From assembly GCF_024599655.1 (NCBI RefSeq), contig NZ_CP102247.1, forward strand, positions 3,286,001 to 3,350,000: 64,000 nt of DNA, read 5' to 3'. The notes under the pieces are model-generated. The model was not told the origin of the DNA. It saw only the letters and a list, made by a program, of their open reading frames with translations, and searched no databases. Origin of the DNA: Enterobacter asburiae (GTDB taxonomy: Bacteria; Pseudomonadota; Gammaproteobacteria; Enterobacterales; Enterobacteriaceae). A program made the position numbers and the translations under genes. How positions within the stretch are numbered: the stretch's first letter is position 1; each line of letters begins with the position of its first letter. Below are positions 54,344 through 63,644 of the stretch, in pieces.

Positions 54344-56623
54344 TCAGTGAGCCGCTTCCGGCTTGTGCTTCGCCGCGCTCTGGAAATCGTACGTCAGCTC
54401 GTTCTTCGCCTGGTCCAGCGCCACGGTCACCTGGCCGCCGTCCACCAGCGAGCCAAACAGCAGCTCGTTCGCCAGCGGTTTCTTCAGGTTGTCCTGAATC
54501 ACGCGCGCCATCGGACGGGCACCCATCGCACGGTCGTAGCCTTTCTCGGCCAGCCAGTTGCGGGCCTCCTGGCTCACTTCCAGCGATACGCCTTTCTGAT
54601 CCAGCTGGACCTGCAGCTCGACGATGAACTTATCCACTACCTGATGGATCACGTCGGTAGAGAGGTGATCGAACCAGATAATGTTGTCCAGACGGTTACG
54701 GAACTCCGGCGTGAAGATCTTCTTGATCTCCTCCATCGCATCGGTGCTGTTATCCTGATGGATCAGGCCGATGGATTTACGCTCGGTTTCACGCACACCG
54801 GCGTTGGTGGTCATCACCAGCACCACGTTGCGGAAGTCCGCCTTGCGCCCGTTGTTGTCGGTCAGCGTCCCGTTGTCCATCACCTGCAGCAGGATGTTGA
54901 ACACGTCCGGGTGCGCTTTCTCGATTTCATCGAGCAGCAGTACCGCGTGCGGATGCTTGATCACCGCGTCGGTGAGCAGGCCGCCCTGGTCAAAGCCCAC
55001 GTATCCCGGAGGCGCACCAATCAAACGGCTGACGGTGTGACGCTCCATATACTCGGACATATCAAAGCGCAGCAGCTCAATGCCCAGCGCTTTGGAGAGC
55101 TGTACCGTCACCTCGGTTTTCCCCACGCCGGTCGGGCCAGCGAACAGGAAGGAACCGACAGGCTTGTGGTCATGCCCCAGTCCGGCGCGGGCCATCTTGA
55201 TCGCTTCGGTTAAGGCCTCAATGGCTTTATCCTGACCAAAGACCAGCATTTTCAGGCGATTGCCGAGGGTGCGCAGCGTGTCGCGGTCGCTCTGAGAAAC
55301 GCTCTTCTCAGGGATACGCGCGATGCGGGCCACCACGGACTCAATATCCGCCACGTTAACGGTTTTCTTACGCTTGCTGGCCGGCATCAGACGCGCACGC
55401 GCCCCTGCCTCATCAATCACGTCAATCGCCTTATCCGGCAGATGACGGTCATTGATGTATTTCACCGCCAGCTCCACCGCCGCACGGACCGCTTTCGCGG
55501 TGTAACGCACGTCGTGGTGCGCTTCGTACTTCGGCTTCAGGCCGTTGATGATCTGCACCGTTTCCTCGACGGACGGTTCGGTCACGTCGATTTTCTGAAA
55601 GCGGCGCGCCAGCGCACGGTCTTTCTCAAAGATGTTGCTGAACTCCTGGTAGGTCGTGGAGCCAATCACGCGGATCTTGCCGCTGGAGAGCAGCGGTTTG
55701 ATCAGGTTCGCGGCATCCACCTGGCCACCGGAGGCCGCACCTGCGCCGATGATGGTGTGGATCTCATCGATAAACAGGATGCTGTTGGTGTCCTGCTCCA
55801 GCTGCTTTAACAGCGCCTTGAAGCGTTTTTCAAAATCACCGCGGTATTTGGTGCCCGCCAGCAGCGAGCCGATATCCAGCGAGTAGATGGTGCAGTCGGC
55901 AATCACTTCCGGCACGTCGCCCTGCACAATGCGCCAGGCAAGCCCTTCGGCAATCGCGGTTTTACCCACGCCTGACTCACCCACCAGCAGCGGGTTGTTC
56001 TTGCGGCGACGGCACAGCACCTGGATCGCGCGCTCCAGCTCTTTATCGCGACCAATCAGCGGGTCGATACCGCCAACGCGAGCAAGCTGGTTAAGGTTGG
56101 TGGTGAAGTTTTCCATACGATCCTCCCCGCCTGCTTGCTCTTCATTGTTATTGACCTGATTGCTGGAATCCGATGCCTGGTTAGGCTCGTCTTTGCGCGT
56201 TCCGTGAGAAATAAAGTTAACCACGTCGAGGCGGCTGACTTCGTGTTTGCGCAGCAGGTAGGCAGCCTGTGACTCCTGCTCGCTGAAGATGGCGACTAAG
56301 ACGTTTGCGCCAGTCACTTCGCTACGTCCGGAAGACTGGACGTGGAATACCGCGCGCTGCAGCACGCGCTGGAAGCTGAGCGTCGGCTGCGTGTCGCGCT
56401 CTTCTTCACTGGCTGGCAGCACCGGTGTGGTTTGTTCGATGAAGGCTTCGAGTTCCTGACGTAGCGCCACCAGATCCACGGAGCAGGCTTCCAGCGCTTC
56501 GCGGGCAGATGGGTTGCTAAGCAGTGCGAGCAGTAAATGCTCGACGGTCATAAACTCATGTCGGTGCTCACGCGCTCTGGCGAAAGCCATGTTTAAACTG
56601 AGTTCCAGTTCTTGATTGAGCAT
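54344..56623 (-). CDS. clpA: ATP-dependent Clp protease ATP-binding subunit ClpA
   Basis: A 759-residue AAA+ unfoldase. The start MLNQELELSLNMAFARAREH matches E. coli. The N-domain covers about residues 1-140, followed by an acidic linker. Two AAA modules have Walker A GESGVGKT and GPTGVGKT. The ClpP-docking IGL loop is present (SIGLIHQD). It feeds substrates to ClpP, including N-degron proteins delivered by ClpS. It lies 27 bases after clpS on the same strand. Confidence 0.98.
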   Translation of the reverse strand: MLNQELELSLNMAFARAREHRHEFMTVEHLLLALLSNPSAREALEACSVDLVALRQELEAFIEQTTPVLPASEEERDTQPTLSFQRVLQRAVFHVQSSGRSEVTGANVLVAIFSEQESQAAYLLRKHEVSRLDVVNFISHGTRKDEPNQASDSSNQVNNNEEQAGGEDRMENFTTNLNQLARVGGIDPLIGRDKELERAIQVLCRRRKNNPLLVGESGVGKTAIAEGLAWRIVQGDVPEVIADCTIYSLDIGSLLAGTKYRGDFEKRFKALLKQLEQDTNSILFIDEIHTIIGAGAASGGQVDAANLIKPLLSSGKIRVIGSTTYQEFSNIFEKDRALARRFQKIDVTEPSVEETVQIINGLKPKYEAHHDVRYTAKAVRAAVELAVKYINDRHLPDKAIDVIDEAGARARLMPASKRKKTVNVADIESVVARIARIPEKSVSQSDRDTLRTLGNRLKMLVFGQDKAIEALTEAIKMARAGLGHDHKPVGSFLFAGPTGVGKTEVTVQLSKALGIELLRFDMSEYMERHTVSRLIGAPPGYVGFDQGGLLTDAVIKHPHAVLLLDEIEKAHPDVFNILLQVMDNGTLTDNNGRKADFRNVVLVMTTNAGVRETERKSIGLIHQDNSTDAMEEIKKIFTPEFRNRLDNIIWFDHLSTDVIHQVVDKFIVELQVQLDQKGVSLEVSQEARNWLAEKGYDRAMGARPMARVIQDNLKKPLANELLFGSLVDGGQVTVALDQAKNELTYDFQSAAKHKPEAAH

Positions 56624-56650
56624 AGGCACCTCCCCCAATTTTATGCCTTA

Positions 56651-56971
56651 TCAGGCCTTTTCCAGCGTACACAGCAACGGATGCTCGTTCTCCCTCGCAT
56701 AGTCGTTCACCATCGCCACTTTGGTTTCCGCCACTTCGGCTGTGAAGATGCCGCAGATAGCTTTGCCTCGATAATGAACGGTAAGCATCAGTTGCGTTGC
56801 ACGTTCTACATCATAAGAAAAGAACTTTTGTAGCACGTCAATAACAAATTCCATCGGCGTGTAATCATCGTTCATTAACATAACTTTATACATAGATGGC
56901 GGTTTTAGCGCGTCGCGCACTTTATCTTCCGCCAGCTGGTCAAAATCCAGCCAATCGTTGGTCTTACCCAT
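56651..56971 (-). CDS. clpS: ClpA adaptor protein ClpS (N-recognin)
   Basis: A 106-residue adaptor. The start MGKTNDWLDFDQLAEDK matches E. coli. The N-degron pocket motif NDDYTPMEFVI lies near residues 34-44, with HYRGKAICG near 66. It binds proteins with N-terminal Leu, Phe, Trp or Tyr and delivers them to ClpAP. It is divergent from cspD. Confidence 0.97.
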   Translation of the reverse strand: MGKTNDWLDFDQLAEDKVRDALKPPSMYKVMLMNDDYTPMEFVIDVLQKFFSYDVERATQLMLTVHYRGKAICGIFTAEVAETKVAMVNDYARENEHPLLCTLEKA

Positions 56972-57238
56972 TATGCATAACCACTTTGAATCTACCTCAG
57001 ATGTTAGATAACAATCATCTATTACTGTCATCCGCGATGTCTGTCACAAACTGTTGCAATAGCGTTAACTGCTTCAAACTTTGGTTGATTATTGTCCCAT
57101 CTCCAGCGCCAAACGCTTGACGACTTCTTTCGTTTCTCTAAATTGTACAAGCGTGAGATGGCGAGGTTTTGAACAGCCCCCACTCCACCACCGGTTCATT
57201 CCATCTTAACTTATAAGATTTACGAAGGATGTCGAAGC

Positions 57239-57460
57239 ATGGAAATGGGTACTGTTAAGTGGTTCAACAACGCCAAAGGGTTTGGCTTCATCTGCCCCGA
57301 AGGCGGCGGCGAGGATATCTTCGCTCACTATTCCACCATTCAGATGGATGGTTACAGAACGCTCAAAGCCGGGCAGCCCGTCCGGTTCGATGTACATCAG
57401 GGTCCAAAAGGCAATCATGCAAGCCTAATCGTACCCCTTGAAGCAGAGACGGTTGCATAG
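57239..57460 (+). CDS. cspD: Cold-shock-like protein CspD (replication inhibitor)
   Basis: A 73-residue cold-shock-domain protein. RNP1 is KGFGFI and RNP2 is DIFAHYS. The C-terminal tail after GNHASLIVPLEAE is typical of CspD rather than CspA. In E. coli it binds single-stranded DNA, is made in stationary phase and slow growth, and inhibits replication. It is divergent from clpS across a 267-base region in which no further gene is seen. Confidence 0.96.
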   Translation: MEMGTVKWFNNAKGFGFICPEGGGEDIFAHYSTIQMDGYRTLKAGQPVRFDVHQGPKGNHASLIVPLEAETVA

Positions 57461-57491
57461 CTCTCTGTTTTATTGTGTACATCCCGCAGTC

Positions 57492-57523
57492 AAAATGCCA
57501 GCCCGATCGGCTGGCATTTTTAT
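57492..57523 (+). terminator. Terminator between cspD and macB, probably bidirectional
   Basis: AAAATGCCAGCC pairs with GGCTGGCATTTT around CGATC and is followed by TATTTT. It lies 32 bases past the cspD stop and 9 bases past the macB stop on the other strand. Confidence 0.9.
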
Positions 57524-57530
57524 TTTCGGG

Positions 57531-59471
57531 TTATTCCCGAGCCAGCGCGTCCACCGGATCCAGCCGCGCCGCGTTGCGGGCGGGCAACCAGCCAAACAAA
57601 ATGCCGGTAAAGGTCGAACACAAAAATGCGGTAATAATGGCAACCGGCGAGAAGCCAATCTCCCAGCCGGGTAAAAAGAGCTGGAGCGCAAACGCGATCA
57701 TCATCGAGAGCGCAATGCCCATCGCCCCGCCGACCAGACACACCAGTACCGCTTCAATCAAAAACTGCTGCAGCACGTCGCTGGCCCTGGCTCCGACCGC
57801 CATGCGGATGCCGATCTCCCGGGTGCGCTCGGTGACCGACACCAGCATGATATTCATCACCCCGATGCCGCCGACGACCAGCGAGATCACCGCCACCAGC
57901 GTGAGGAACAGCTGAAGAGTACGTGTGGTCTTTTCCGCCGTTTTCAAGAGGCCGTCCATATTCCAGGTGAAGAAATCTTTCTTCCCGTGGCGCAGGGTTA
58001 ACAGCCGCTCAAGCTGCTGTTCGGCAAGCGCGCTGTCGTAGCCCTCCTTCACGCGCACGGTGATGGAGTTGAGCCAGGACTGCCCCATAATCCGCCCTGA
58101 GATGGTGGTATAGGGCAGCCAGACGCGCAGGATCTTGCTGCTGCCGAACATCGACTGCTTCTCTTCCGCCACGCCGATGACCGTGGCAGGCATGTTGCCC
58201 ACCAGGATCACTTCGCCTACCACGCTGGCTTTATTGGGGAAGAGCTGCCTGCGCGAGTTCGCATCCAGCACCACCACCTGCGCCCTGCCCGCCAGCTGCT
58301 CGGCGTTGAAGGTGGCGCCTTCGCTGAAGGTCATGCCGTAGACGTTGAAATAGTCTCCGCTCACGCCGTTAGCGCTGGCGGCCACGTCAACGTTGCCCAC
58401 GCGCAGACGCAGGTTCTGCGAAACCGCAGGCGTGGCGGAGTTCACCCACGGCTGCTTCTGAATCGCCGCGAGATCGTCGTATTTCAGCGCCTGCTGATAC
58501 TGCGGCTCGTCGTCACCAAAGTCTTTGCCGGGATAAACGTCAATGGTATTGGTGCCGATGGCGCGGATATCTGCCAGCACCAGCTGCTTGGCCGCGTCGC
58601 CCACCACCACGATCGACACCACCGAGGCGATACCGATAATGATGCCGAGCATCGTCAACAGGGTACGCATTTTGTTGGCCGCCATCGCCAGCCAGGCCAT
58701 GGTCAGCGCTTCCCGAAAGCCGCTGGAGAACTGTCCCCAGCCGGTTGATGCCGGTAGCGCTTCTTTCGGTGCCGCAGCCCTGGACTCGCGCGGCGGCGGA
58801 TTGCTGACCAGCTCGCCGTCGTGGATCTCAATAATGCGTTCCGCCTGCGCCGCCACCTGCGGATCGTGGGTAACGATAATCACCGTGTGCCCCTGATCGC
58901 GAAGCTGATGGAGGATCGCCATCACCTCTTCGCCGGAATGGCTGTCGAGCGCGCCGGTCGGTTCATCCGCGAGGATAACCTGCCCGCCGTTCATCAGGGC
59001 GCGGGCAATACTCACGCGCTGCTGCTGGCCGCCGGACAGCTGCGAGGGCTGGTACTCCACCCGCTCCGCTAGCCCCAGACGCGTCAGCAGCATCTGCGCG
59101 CGCTCAAGGCGCTTTTTACGCTCGACGCCCGCATACACCGCAGGCACTTCCACGTTCTGGGCCGCATTCAGGTGAGAAAGCAGATGGTAACGCTGGAAGA
59201 TAAAGCCGAAATGTTCCCGACGCAGCCTCGCCAGCGCGTCGCCGTCCAGCGTGGAGACATCCGTCCCGGCCACGCGATAGGTCCCGCTGGTCGGTTTATC
59301 CAGGCAGCCGAGAATGTTCATCAGCGTCGATTTACCGGAACCCGATGCGCCGACGATGGCCACCATCTCGCCCGCCTCCACGCGCAGGGAGATGCCCTTC
59401 AGCACCTCCACCGGACCGTCGCCGGACGGATAGCTGCGGCGAATGTTATTCAGCTCAAGCAGCGCCGTCAT
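57531..59471 (-). CDS. macB: Macrolide export ATP-binding/permease protein MacB
   Basis: A 646-residue ABC transporter with an N-terminal nucleotide-binding domain (Walker A GASGSGKST, signature LSGGQQQRVSIARAL, Walker B VILADEPTGALD). One membrane segment lies near residue 270, a large periplasmic domain follows, and three more segments lie near the C-terminus. With MacA and TolC it exports macrolides and, in related species, enterotoxin or siderophore-type substrates. Its ATG overlaps the macA stop by four bases. Confidence 0.96.
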   Translation of the reverse strand: MTALLELNNIRRSYPSGDGPVEVLKGISLRVEAGEMVAIVGASGSGKSTLMNILGCLDKPTSGTYRVAGTDVSTLDGDALARLRREHFGFIFQRYHLLSHLNAAQNVEVPAVYAGVERKKRLERAQMLLTRLGLAERVEYQPSQLSGGQQQRVSIARALMNGGQVILADEPTGALDSHSGEEVMAILHQLRDQGHTVIIVTHDPQVAAQAERIIEIHDGELVSNPPPRESRAAAPKEALPASTGWGQFSSGFREALTMAWLAMAANKMRTLLTMLGIIIGIASVVSIVVVGDAAKQLVLADIRAIGTNTIDVYPGKDFGDDEPQYQQALKYDDLAAIQKQPWVNSATPAVSQNLRLRVGNVDVAASANGVSGDYFNVYGMTFSEGATFNAEQLAGRAQVVVLDANSRRQLFPNKASVVGEVILVGNMPATVIGVAEEKQSMFGSSKILRVWLPYTTISGRIMGQSWLNSITVRVKEGYDSALAEQQLERLLTLRHGKKDFFTWNMDGLLKTAEKTTRTLQLFLTLVAVISLVVGGIGVMNIMLVSVTERTREIGIRMAVGARASDVLQQFLIEAVLVCLVGGAMGIALSMMIAFALQLFLPGWEIGFSPVAIITAFLCSTFTGILFGWLPARNAARLDPVDALARE

Positions 59472-60583
59472 TTGGCGGCTCCGGGCAGGCTTTCACTGAC
59501 AACAACCTCCTCGCCCTCTTCCAGCCCTTTCACCACCACCACGTCGGTGTCGTTGCGCGCGCCGATCACGACCTCGCGCTCACGCGTTTCGCCGTTGCGC
59601 AGCACCTTCACCTTGTAGCGGCTATCCCCGGCGGATTCACCGAGCGCAGAGAGCGGAATGGTCAGCACGTTCTTCACGCCGGTCAGCTGGATATGCACCT
59701 GCGCGGTCATATCCAGACGCAGCACGCCCTGCGGGTTTGGCACCTCAAAGCGGGCATAGTAGAAGATAGCGTCGTTCACTTTTTCCGGCGTCGGCAGAAT
59801 GTCTTTCAGCACGCCTTCGTAGCGGGTCTGCGGGTCGCCAAGCACCGTAAACCAGGCGTTCTGCCCCGGCTTAAGATGGATAACATCCGCCTCTGAGACC
59901 TGTGCTTTGACCAGCATGGTGCTCATGTCCGCCAGCGTCAGAATATTTGGCGCCTGCTGCGCGGCAATCACCGTCTGGCCCTGCAGCGTGGTGATCTGGG
60001 TCACTTCGCCCGCCATCGGCGCGACGATTTTGGTGTAGTCGAGGTTGGTTTTCGCCGTATCCAGCGAGGCCTGATTGCGTTTGATTTGCGCGTCAATCGT
60101 GCCAATCTGCGCCTGTTTCACCGCCAGTTCAGTGGTGGCAGTATCGAGATCCTGTTTCGAAATAGCCTGGGTTTTGGCCAGCGCCTGCTGACGGGTCAGC
60201 GTTACCTGGGCCAGGTTACGTTCTGCCAGCGCCTGCGCACGCTGCGCGCGCAGCTCCATCAGCGTGGCTTCCACCTCGCGGATCTGGTTCTCAGCCTGCT
60301 CAGGATCGATAACGCCGAGCAGCTGGCCTTTTTTCACCTTGTCGCCAATCTCAACCGACAGCGTTTTCAGCTGGCCGCTGACCTGAGCGCCGACGTCAAC
60401 CTTGCGCAACGCGTCAAGCTTGCCCGTCGCGAGGACGTTTTGCTGCAGTTCGCCAGGGCGAACAATCAGCGTCTGATACTGTGGCACCGGCGCATTCAGC
60501 ACCTGCCATAGCCAGTATCCACCGGCTAAAACCACGACCGCCAGCAGCAGAAACAGCGTTCTGCGTTTTCCCTTGAGGTTCAT
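59468..60583 (-). CDS. macA: Macrolide export membrane-fusion protein MacA
   Basis: A 371-residue periplasmic adaptor. The start MNLKGKRRTLFLLLAVVVLAGG gives the N-terminal membrane anchor and the E. coli length. The lipoyl half-motifs (VDVGAQVSGQLKTLSVEIGDKV and IVAPMAGEVTQITTLQGQTV) flank a coiled-coil hairpin near residues 90-165. The first residues differ from E. coli MacA but keep the basic-then-hydrophobic pattern. It is upstream of and overlaps macB. Confidence 0.95.
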   Translation of the reverse strand: MNLKGKRRTLFLLLAVVVLAGGYWLWQVLNAPVPQYQTLIVRPGELQQNVLATGKLDALRKVDVGAQVSGQLKTLSVEIGDKVKKGQLLGVIDPEQAENQIREVEATLMELRAQRAQALAERNLAQVTLTRQQALAKTQAISKQDLDTATTELAVKQAQIGTIDAQIKRNQASLDTAKTNLDYTKIVAPMAGEVTQITTLQGQTVIAAQQAPNILTLADMSTMLVKAQVSEADVIHLKPGQNAWFTVLGDPQTRYEGVLKDILPTPEKVNDAIFYYARFEVPNPQGVLRLDMTAQVHIQLTGVKNVLTIPLSALGESAGDSRYKVKVLRNGETREREVVIGARNDTDVVVVKGLEEGEEVVVSESLPGAAK

Positions 60584-60677
60584 AAATATTCCAAATAAAT
60601 GTTCTGGCAATGATAAGTGTTGATTCTAACTAAACGACTCTTCAACGAAAGCCCTGTTCTCCGAAATCGTCCTAATT

Positions 60678-60694
60678 TGTTTACGAGATGTTGA
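60678..60694 (+). promoter_or_regulatory. PhoP-box-like direct repeat upstream of ybjX
   Basis: TGTTTA-N5-TGTTGA closely matches the PhoP box (T/G)GTTTA-N5-(T/G)GTTTA, 48 bases upstream of the ybjX start. The divergent macA start is 95 bases away. VirK/YbjX-type genes are PhoP-regulated in Salmonella; the role here is inferred from the match alone. Confidence 0.5.
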
Positions 60695-60742
60695 CATTTC
60701 TCCTGTTGAAATAGCGATATTCCACAAGGATCAGGATCTACC

Positions 60743-61699
60743 ATGTCTTCTATCGTCGATACATCACTTTCAAACCTGCCGCAGCCAAAATCCGGCTGGC
60801 AGCTTTTCAAAAACCTGGCTTTCGGTGAGATTACGCCCGGGCTGGCATGGGAAAAAACCGCCTACCGACGTAAGTTCATGCTGCGCTCACTGGCGACACC
60901 GCTCAGCACCGCGCGTCTGCTGTCTGAGCTGGCAAAACATCCGCACCTGATGCAAATGCTCCAGGTTCAGCCGGGGCTGCCCTGCCGCCTTCATCGTCCG
61001 TGGTTGACGGTCAATATGGATCGACAGCGTGCGCTGGAATCGCTCTCCTGGCACTATCAGATGATGTGTCGTCAGCTGCCGGCGACGCTGACTCATGGTT
61101 ACCTTTCAAAGCAGGGCGTGACCCTGCTGACCTTAACCGGAAAAGATGAACAGCAATTTATCGTCCGCCTGTGTGCCGACGCGTTTATGGATAAAGAGGG
61201 AGAAGCTACCCTCGTTTTCTGTGACAGTCAAAATACGGCGCTGGCGGAGATGACCTTTACGCTATGCCAGTTTGAGGGAAAATCGACGCTGTTCATTGGC
61301 GGTTTGCAGGGCGCAAAAGCGCATGTTCCCCATGAGCTGATCCAGGGGGCGACGAAAGCCTGCCACGGTCTGTTCCCGAAACGTCTGCTGGTCGAGGCCG
61401 CAATGACGCTCGGCGCCGCGTTCCCGGTAGAGCAAATTGTCGCCGTCAGTAACGATACCCATATTTATCGCAGCTGGCGCTACCGCAAGAAAAAAGAGGG
61501 CAAACTGTTGGCCGATTACGACAGTTTCTGGCTCTCCATCGGCGGTGAAAAGCTGGATAACGGTAACTTTTTGCTGCCGCTCGTCATGCCGCGTAAACCG
61601 ATGGAAGAGATTGCCAGCAAAAAACGCGCCGAATATCGCCGCCGCTACGCGCTGCTGGATAGCCTGATCCAGCAGGTGAAACAGGCGACCCAGCGCTAA
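60743..61699 (+). CDS. ybjX: YbjX, VirK/DUF535-family protein
   Basis: A 318-residue protein of the VirK/YbjX (DUF535) family, slightly shorter than E. coli YbjX (330). Recognised segments include SLSWHYQMM near residue 93, LYLCRL-like core positions, and DYDSFWLSIGG near the C-terminal third. There is no signal peptide. The family is linked to envelope stress and antimicrobial-peptide resistance in related bacteria, without known chemistry. It is convergent with ybjD, overlapping by four bases. Confidence 0.93.
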   Translation: MSSIVDTSLSNLPQPKSGWQLFKNLAFGEITPGLAWEKTAYRRKFMLRSLATPLSTARLLSELAKHPHLMQMLQVQPGLPCRLHRPWLTVNMDRQRALESLSWHYQMMCRQLPATLTHGYLSKQGVTLLTLTGKDEQQFIVRLCADAFMDKEGEATLVFCDSQNTALAEMTFTLCQFEGKSTLFIGGLQGAKAHVPHELIQGATKACHGLFPKRLLVEAAMTLGAAFPVEQIVAVSNDTHIYRSWRYRKKKEGKLLADYDSFWLSIGGEKLDNGNFLLPLVMPRKPMEEIASKKRAEYRRRYALLDSLIQQVKQATQR

Positions 61700-63354
61700 T
61701 CCGCTTTCCCGCGTGCCAGCCACAGCACGCGGGAGAACATCTTCCGCAGCAGGGTCGGTACCGCCTCCACGCCCCGCCTCCCCGCTTCCGTCGCCACTTC
61801 AATGGCTAAATCCGGTTTTGACGAACGATGAATGGCTTTGGCGATCACGCGCCGCATGTTCATTGGGACATCGACCGGCACCATGGCAATGCGGTGGAAG
61901 ACGTCGTCGAACCCCTGACGATACATAAAGTGTTCCATGTCCATCGCAGGGAGCATGGTTAAATGATCGCGCTCTTCCTCTCGCTCGTTATTCAGCAGGC
62001 TCCGCACGGTCGAGGCATATTTTTTACCCGCCTCATCACCGTCTACCAGCACGTGCCACTCGATCCCCATCCGGCGGGCAAATTTTATCAGCGGCTTTAA
62101 TCCCGACTGGGCAAATTCAATCACCTTAATGCCTTCCGCATCAAAATGGTGGCCGCACTGGCGCGCCAGTTCGTTGATGACCCAGGTTTCCGTTTCCCCC
62201 TCCACCAGCAGCCAGCAGCGGGCAAAGAGCGACGACGCCCGGTTAAAGCGAATATGAAACGCGATGCGCCGCCCGTCTTCCGCGTTCAAACCGCCCGGCC
62301 CAAGGCGGAAAGCGGAGACGCGGGAGGATTCACGCACCAGGCGACAGACGTGTTCTACCGGCGTCAGCGATAATAGCTCCCCGGAATTGGTGGTCGTAAT
62401 GCGCTGGAGCGGCAGCAGATTCAGCAGATGCCATGCCACGGAGAGCATGATGGGATGCAGGCGCGTTTCCGGGTCTTCCACCAGCAGCAGCGGCCGGGCG
62501 TCCCGGTCAAGACGAACGGTGCCTTTGGCCTGCAGAAGCGTTGAAAACAAACCCAGCAAAATCACCCGATGGGTACGGCCGCCGGGCCGGTCGATCATCC
62601 GGTTAATGATGTCGAGATAGCGCCAGCTTCGCTGCTCATCATGAGAGCGGCGGCGCATCAGACGATGGCGGGACGCCGAGGTGCCCTGCTCGGAAAAATA
62701 GTGCTCCAGGAGCTGTACCATCGCGGACAACCCCTGACGGATTTGCCCATCGGTCAGATTCTGCGGACGCGACACCAACTCTCTTGCCAGAAAATCCAGC
62801 TCGCGGGCGGTGACTTCCACGTCCGGCATGTTCGGTACGGTACCGTTACGAATACGCCGCATAAAGCGCGCATCGCGCAGGCGCAACACCGGCGTCAGGC
62901 GGATCAGGTGGCGGGCAAGATCGTCGATATTGTCCAGCGGGATCGGGTTGGCTTTCTCATCGAGAAAATCACGCAGGGTGAGTACCCCTTCGTTCTCCGC
63001 CATCTCCCCTTCCAGCCGATAGAAAATCCGGTGGAAACCGTCATCGCACGGCACCCAGCAGGGTGACAGCGGGCGGAAGCGACGCACGCGATGCCGTCCG
63101 GGCTCGGATTCGCGGAACGTCAGGATGATATGCAGGTGCTTCTCGCGCCCCGTCACATCGCCGGGCGGGAACCAGAAATCGTCGCGGACGAAGTGATACA
63201 GATCGTCTTCGGGCGAAAGCAGTAGCGTCAACGCATCCAGCAGGCTGGACTTCCCCCACGCGTTCTCGCCGATCAGGACGTTGTTCTGCTCCAGCTGCAG
63301 CGACAGACGGTTAATACCGCGAAACCCGACAATTTCCACACGTTCGAGAAGCAT
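61696..63354 (-). CDS. ybjD: YbjD, OLD-family ATP-dependent endonuclease
   Basis: A 552-residue protein of the OLD nuclease family. The N-terminal ABC-type ATPase has the P-loop GENAWGKSS at residues 29-37 and a Walker B-like LLLVEDPETRLHP. The C-terminal TOPRIM domain shows WLLVEGETETWVINELA and VLVDGDEAGKKYA, supplying the metal-binding Glu and Asp residues. OLD proteins cleave or nick DNA; some pair with a UvrD-like helicase (Gabija), but none is adjacent here. The cellular role of YbjD is unknown. It overlaps the ybjX 3' end by four bases. Confidence 0.93.
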   Translation of the reverse strand: MLLERVEIVGFRGINRLSLQLEQNNVLIGENAWGKSSLLDALTLLLSPEDDLYHFVRDDFWFPPGDVTGREKHLHIILTFRESEPGRHRVRRFRPLSPCWVPCDDGFHRIFYRLEGEMAENEGVLTLRDFLDEKANPIPLDNIDDLARHLIRLTPVLRLRDARFMRRIRNGTVPNMPDVEVTARELDFLARELVSRPQNLTDGQIRQGLSAMVQLLEHYFSEQGTSASRHRLMRRRSHDEQRSWRYLDIINRMIDRPGGRTHRVILLGLFSTLLQAKGTVRLDRDARPLLLVEDPETRLHPIMLSVAWHLLNLLPLQRITTTNSGELLSLTPVEHVCRLVRESSRVSAFRLGPGGLNAEDGRRIAFHIRFNRASSLFARCWLLVEGETETWVINELARQCGHHFDAEGIKVIEFAQSGLKPLIKFARRMGIEWHVLVDGDEAGKKYASTVRSLLNNEREEERDHLTMLPAMDMEHFMYRQGFDDVFHRIAMVPVDVPMNMRRVIAKAIHRSSKPDLAIEVATEAGRRGVEAVPTLLRKMFSRVLWLARGKAD

Positions 63355-63644
63355 AAATCCCCCGACAAATGATCACTTTTTCCTTCAAGTTATCAGCAGT
63401 ATAGCGGGAGGCGTTCTGTCACGACAGCACAACATTCACCCTTGCGAGAATTGGTCTATGCTCTATTTACCGCTGAATTGAACAAGGATTGACATCACAT
63501 TGCCCATAATCAAACCAACAGAATTTATTTAAGTGGCGAAGGGGTGTTGTTATTTTTTAGAATAGAGACTCTTTGAGTCGTCATCCCTTTATGACGATAT
63601 ATCCCGCGCGCGGGAAAGCGTGCGGATAATTATTTGAGGTGGTT

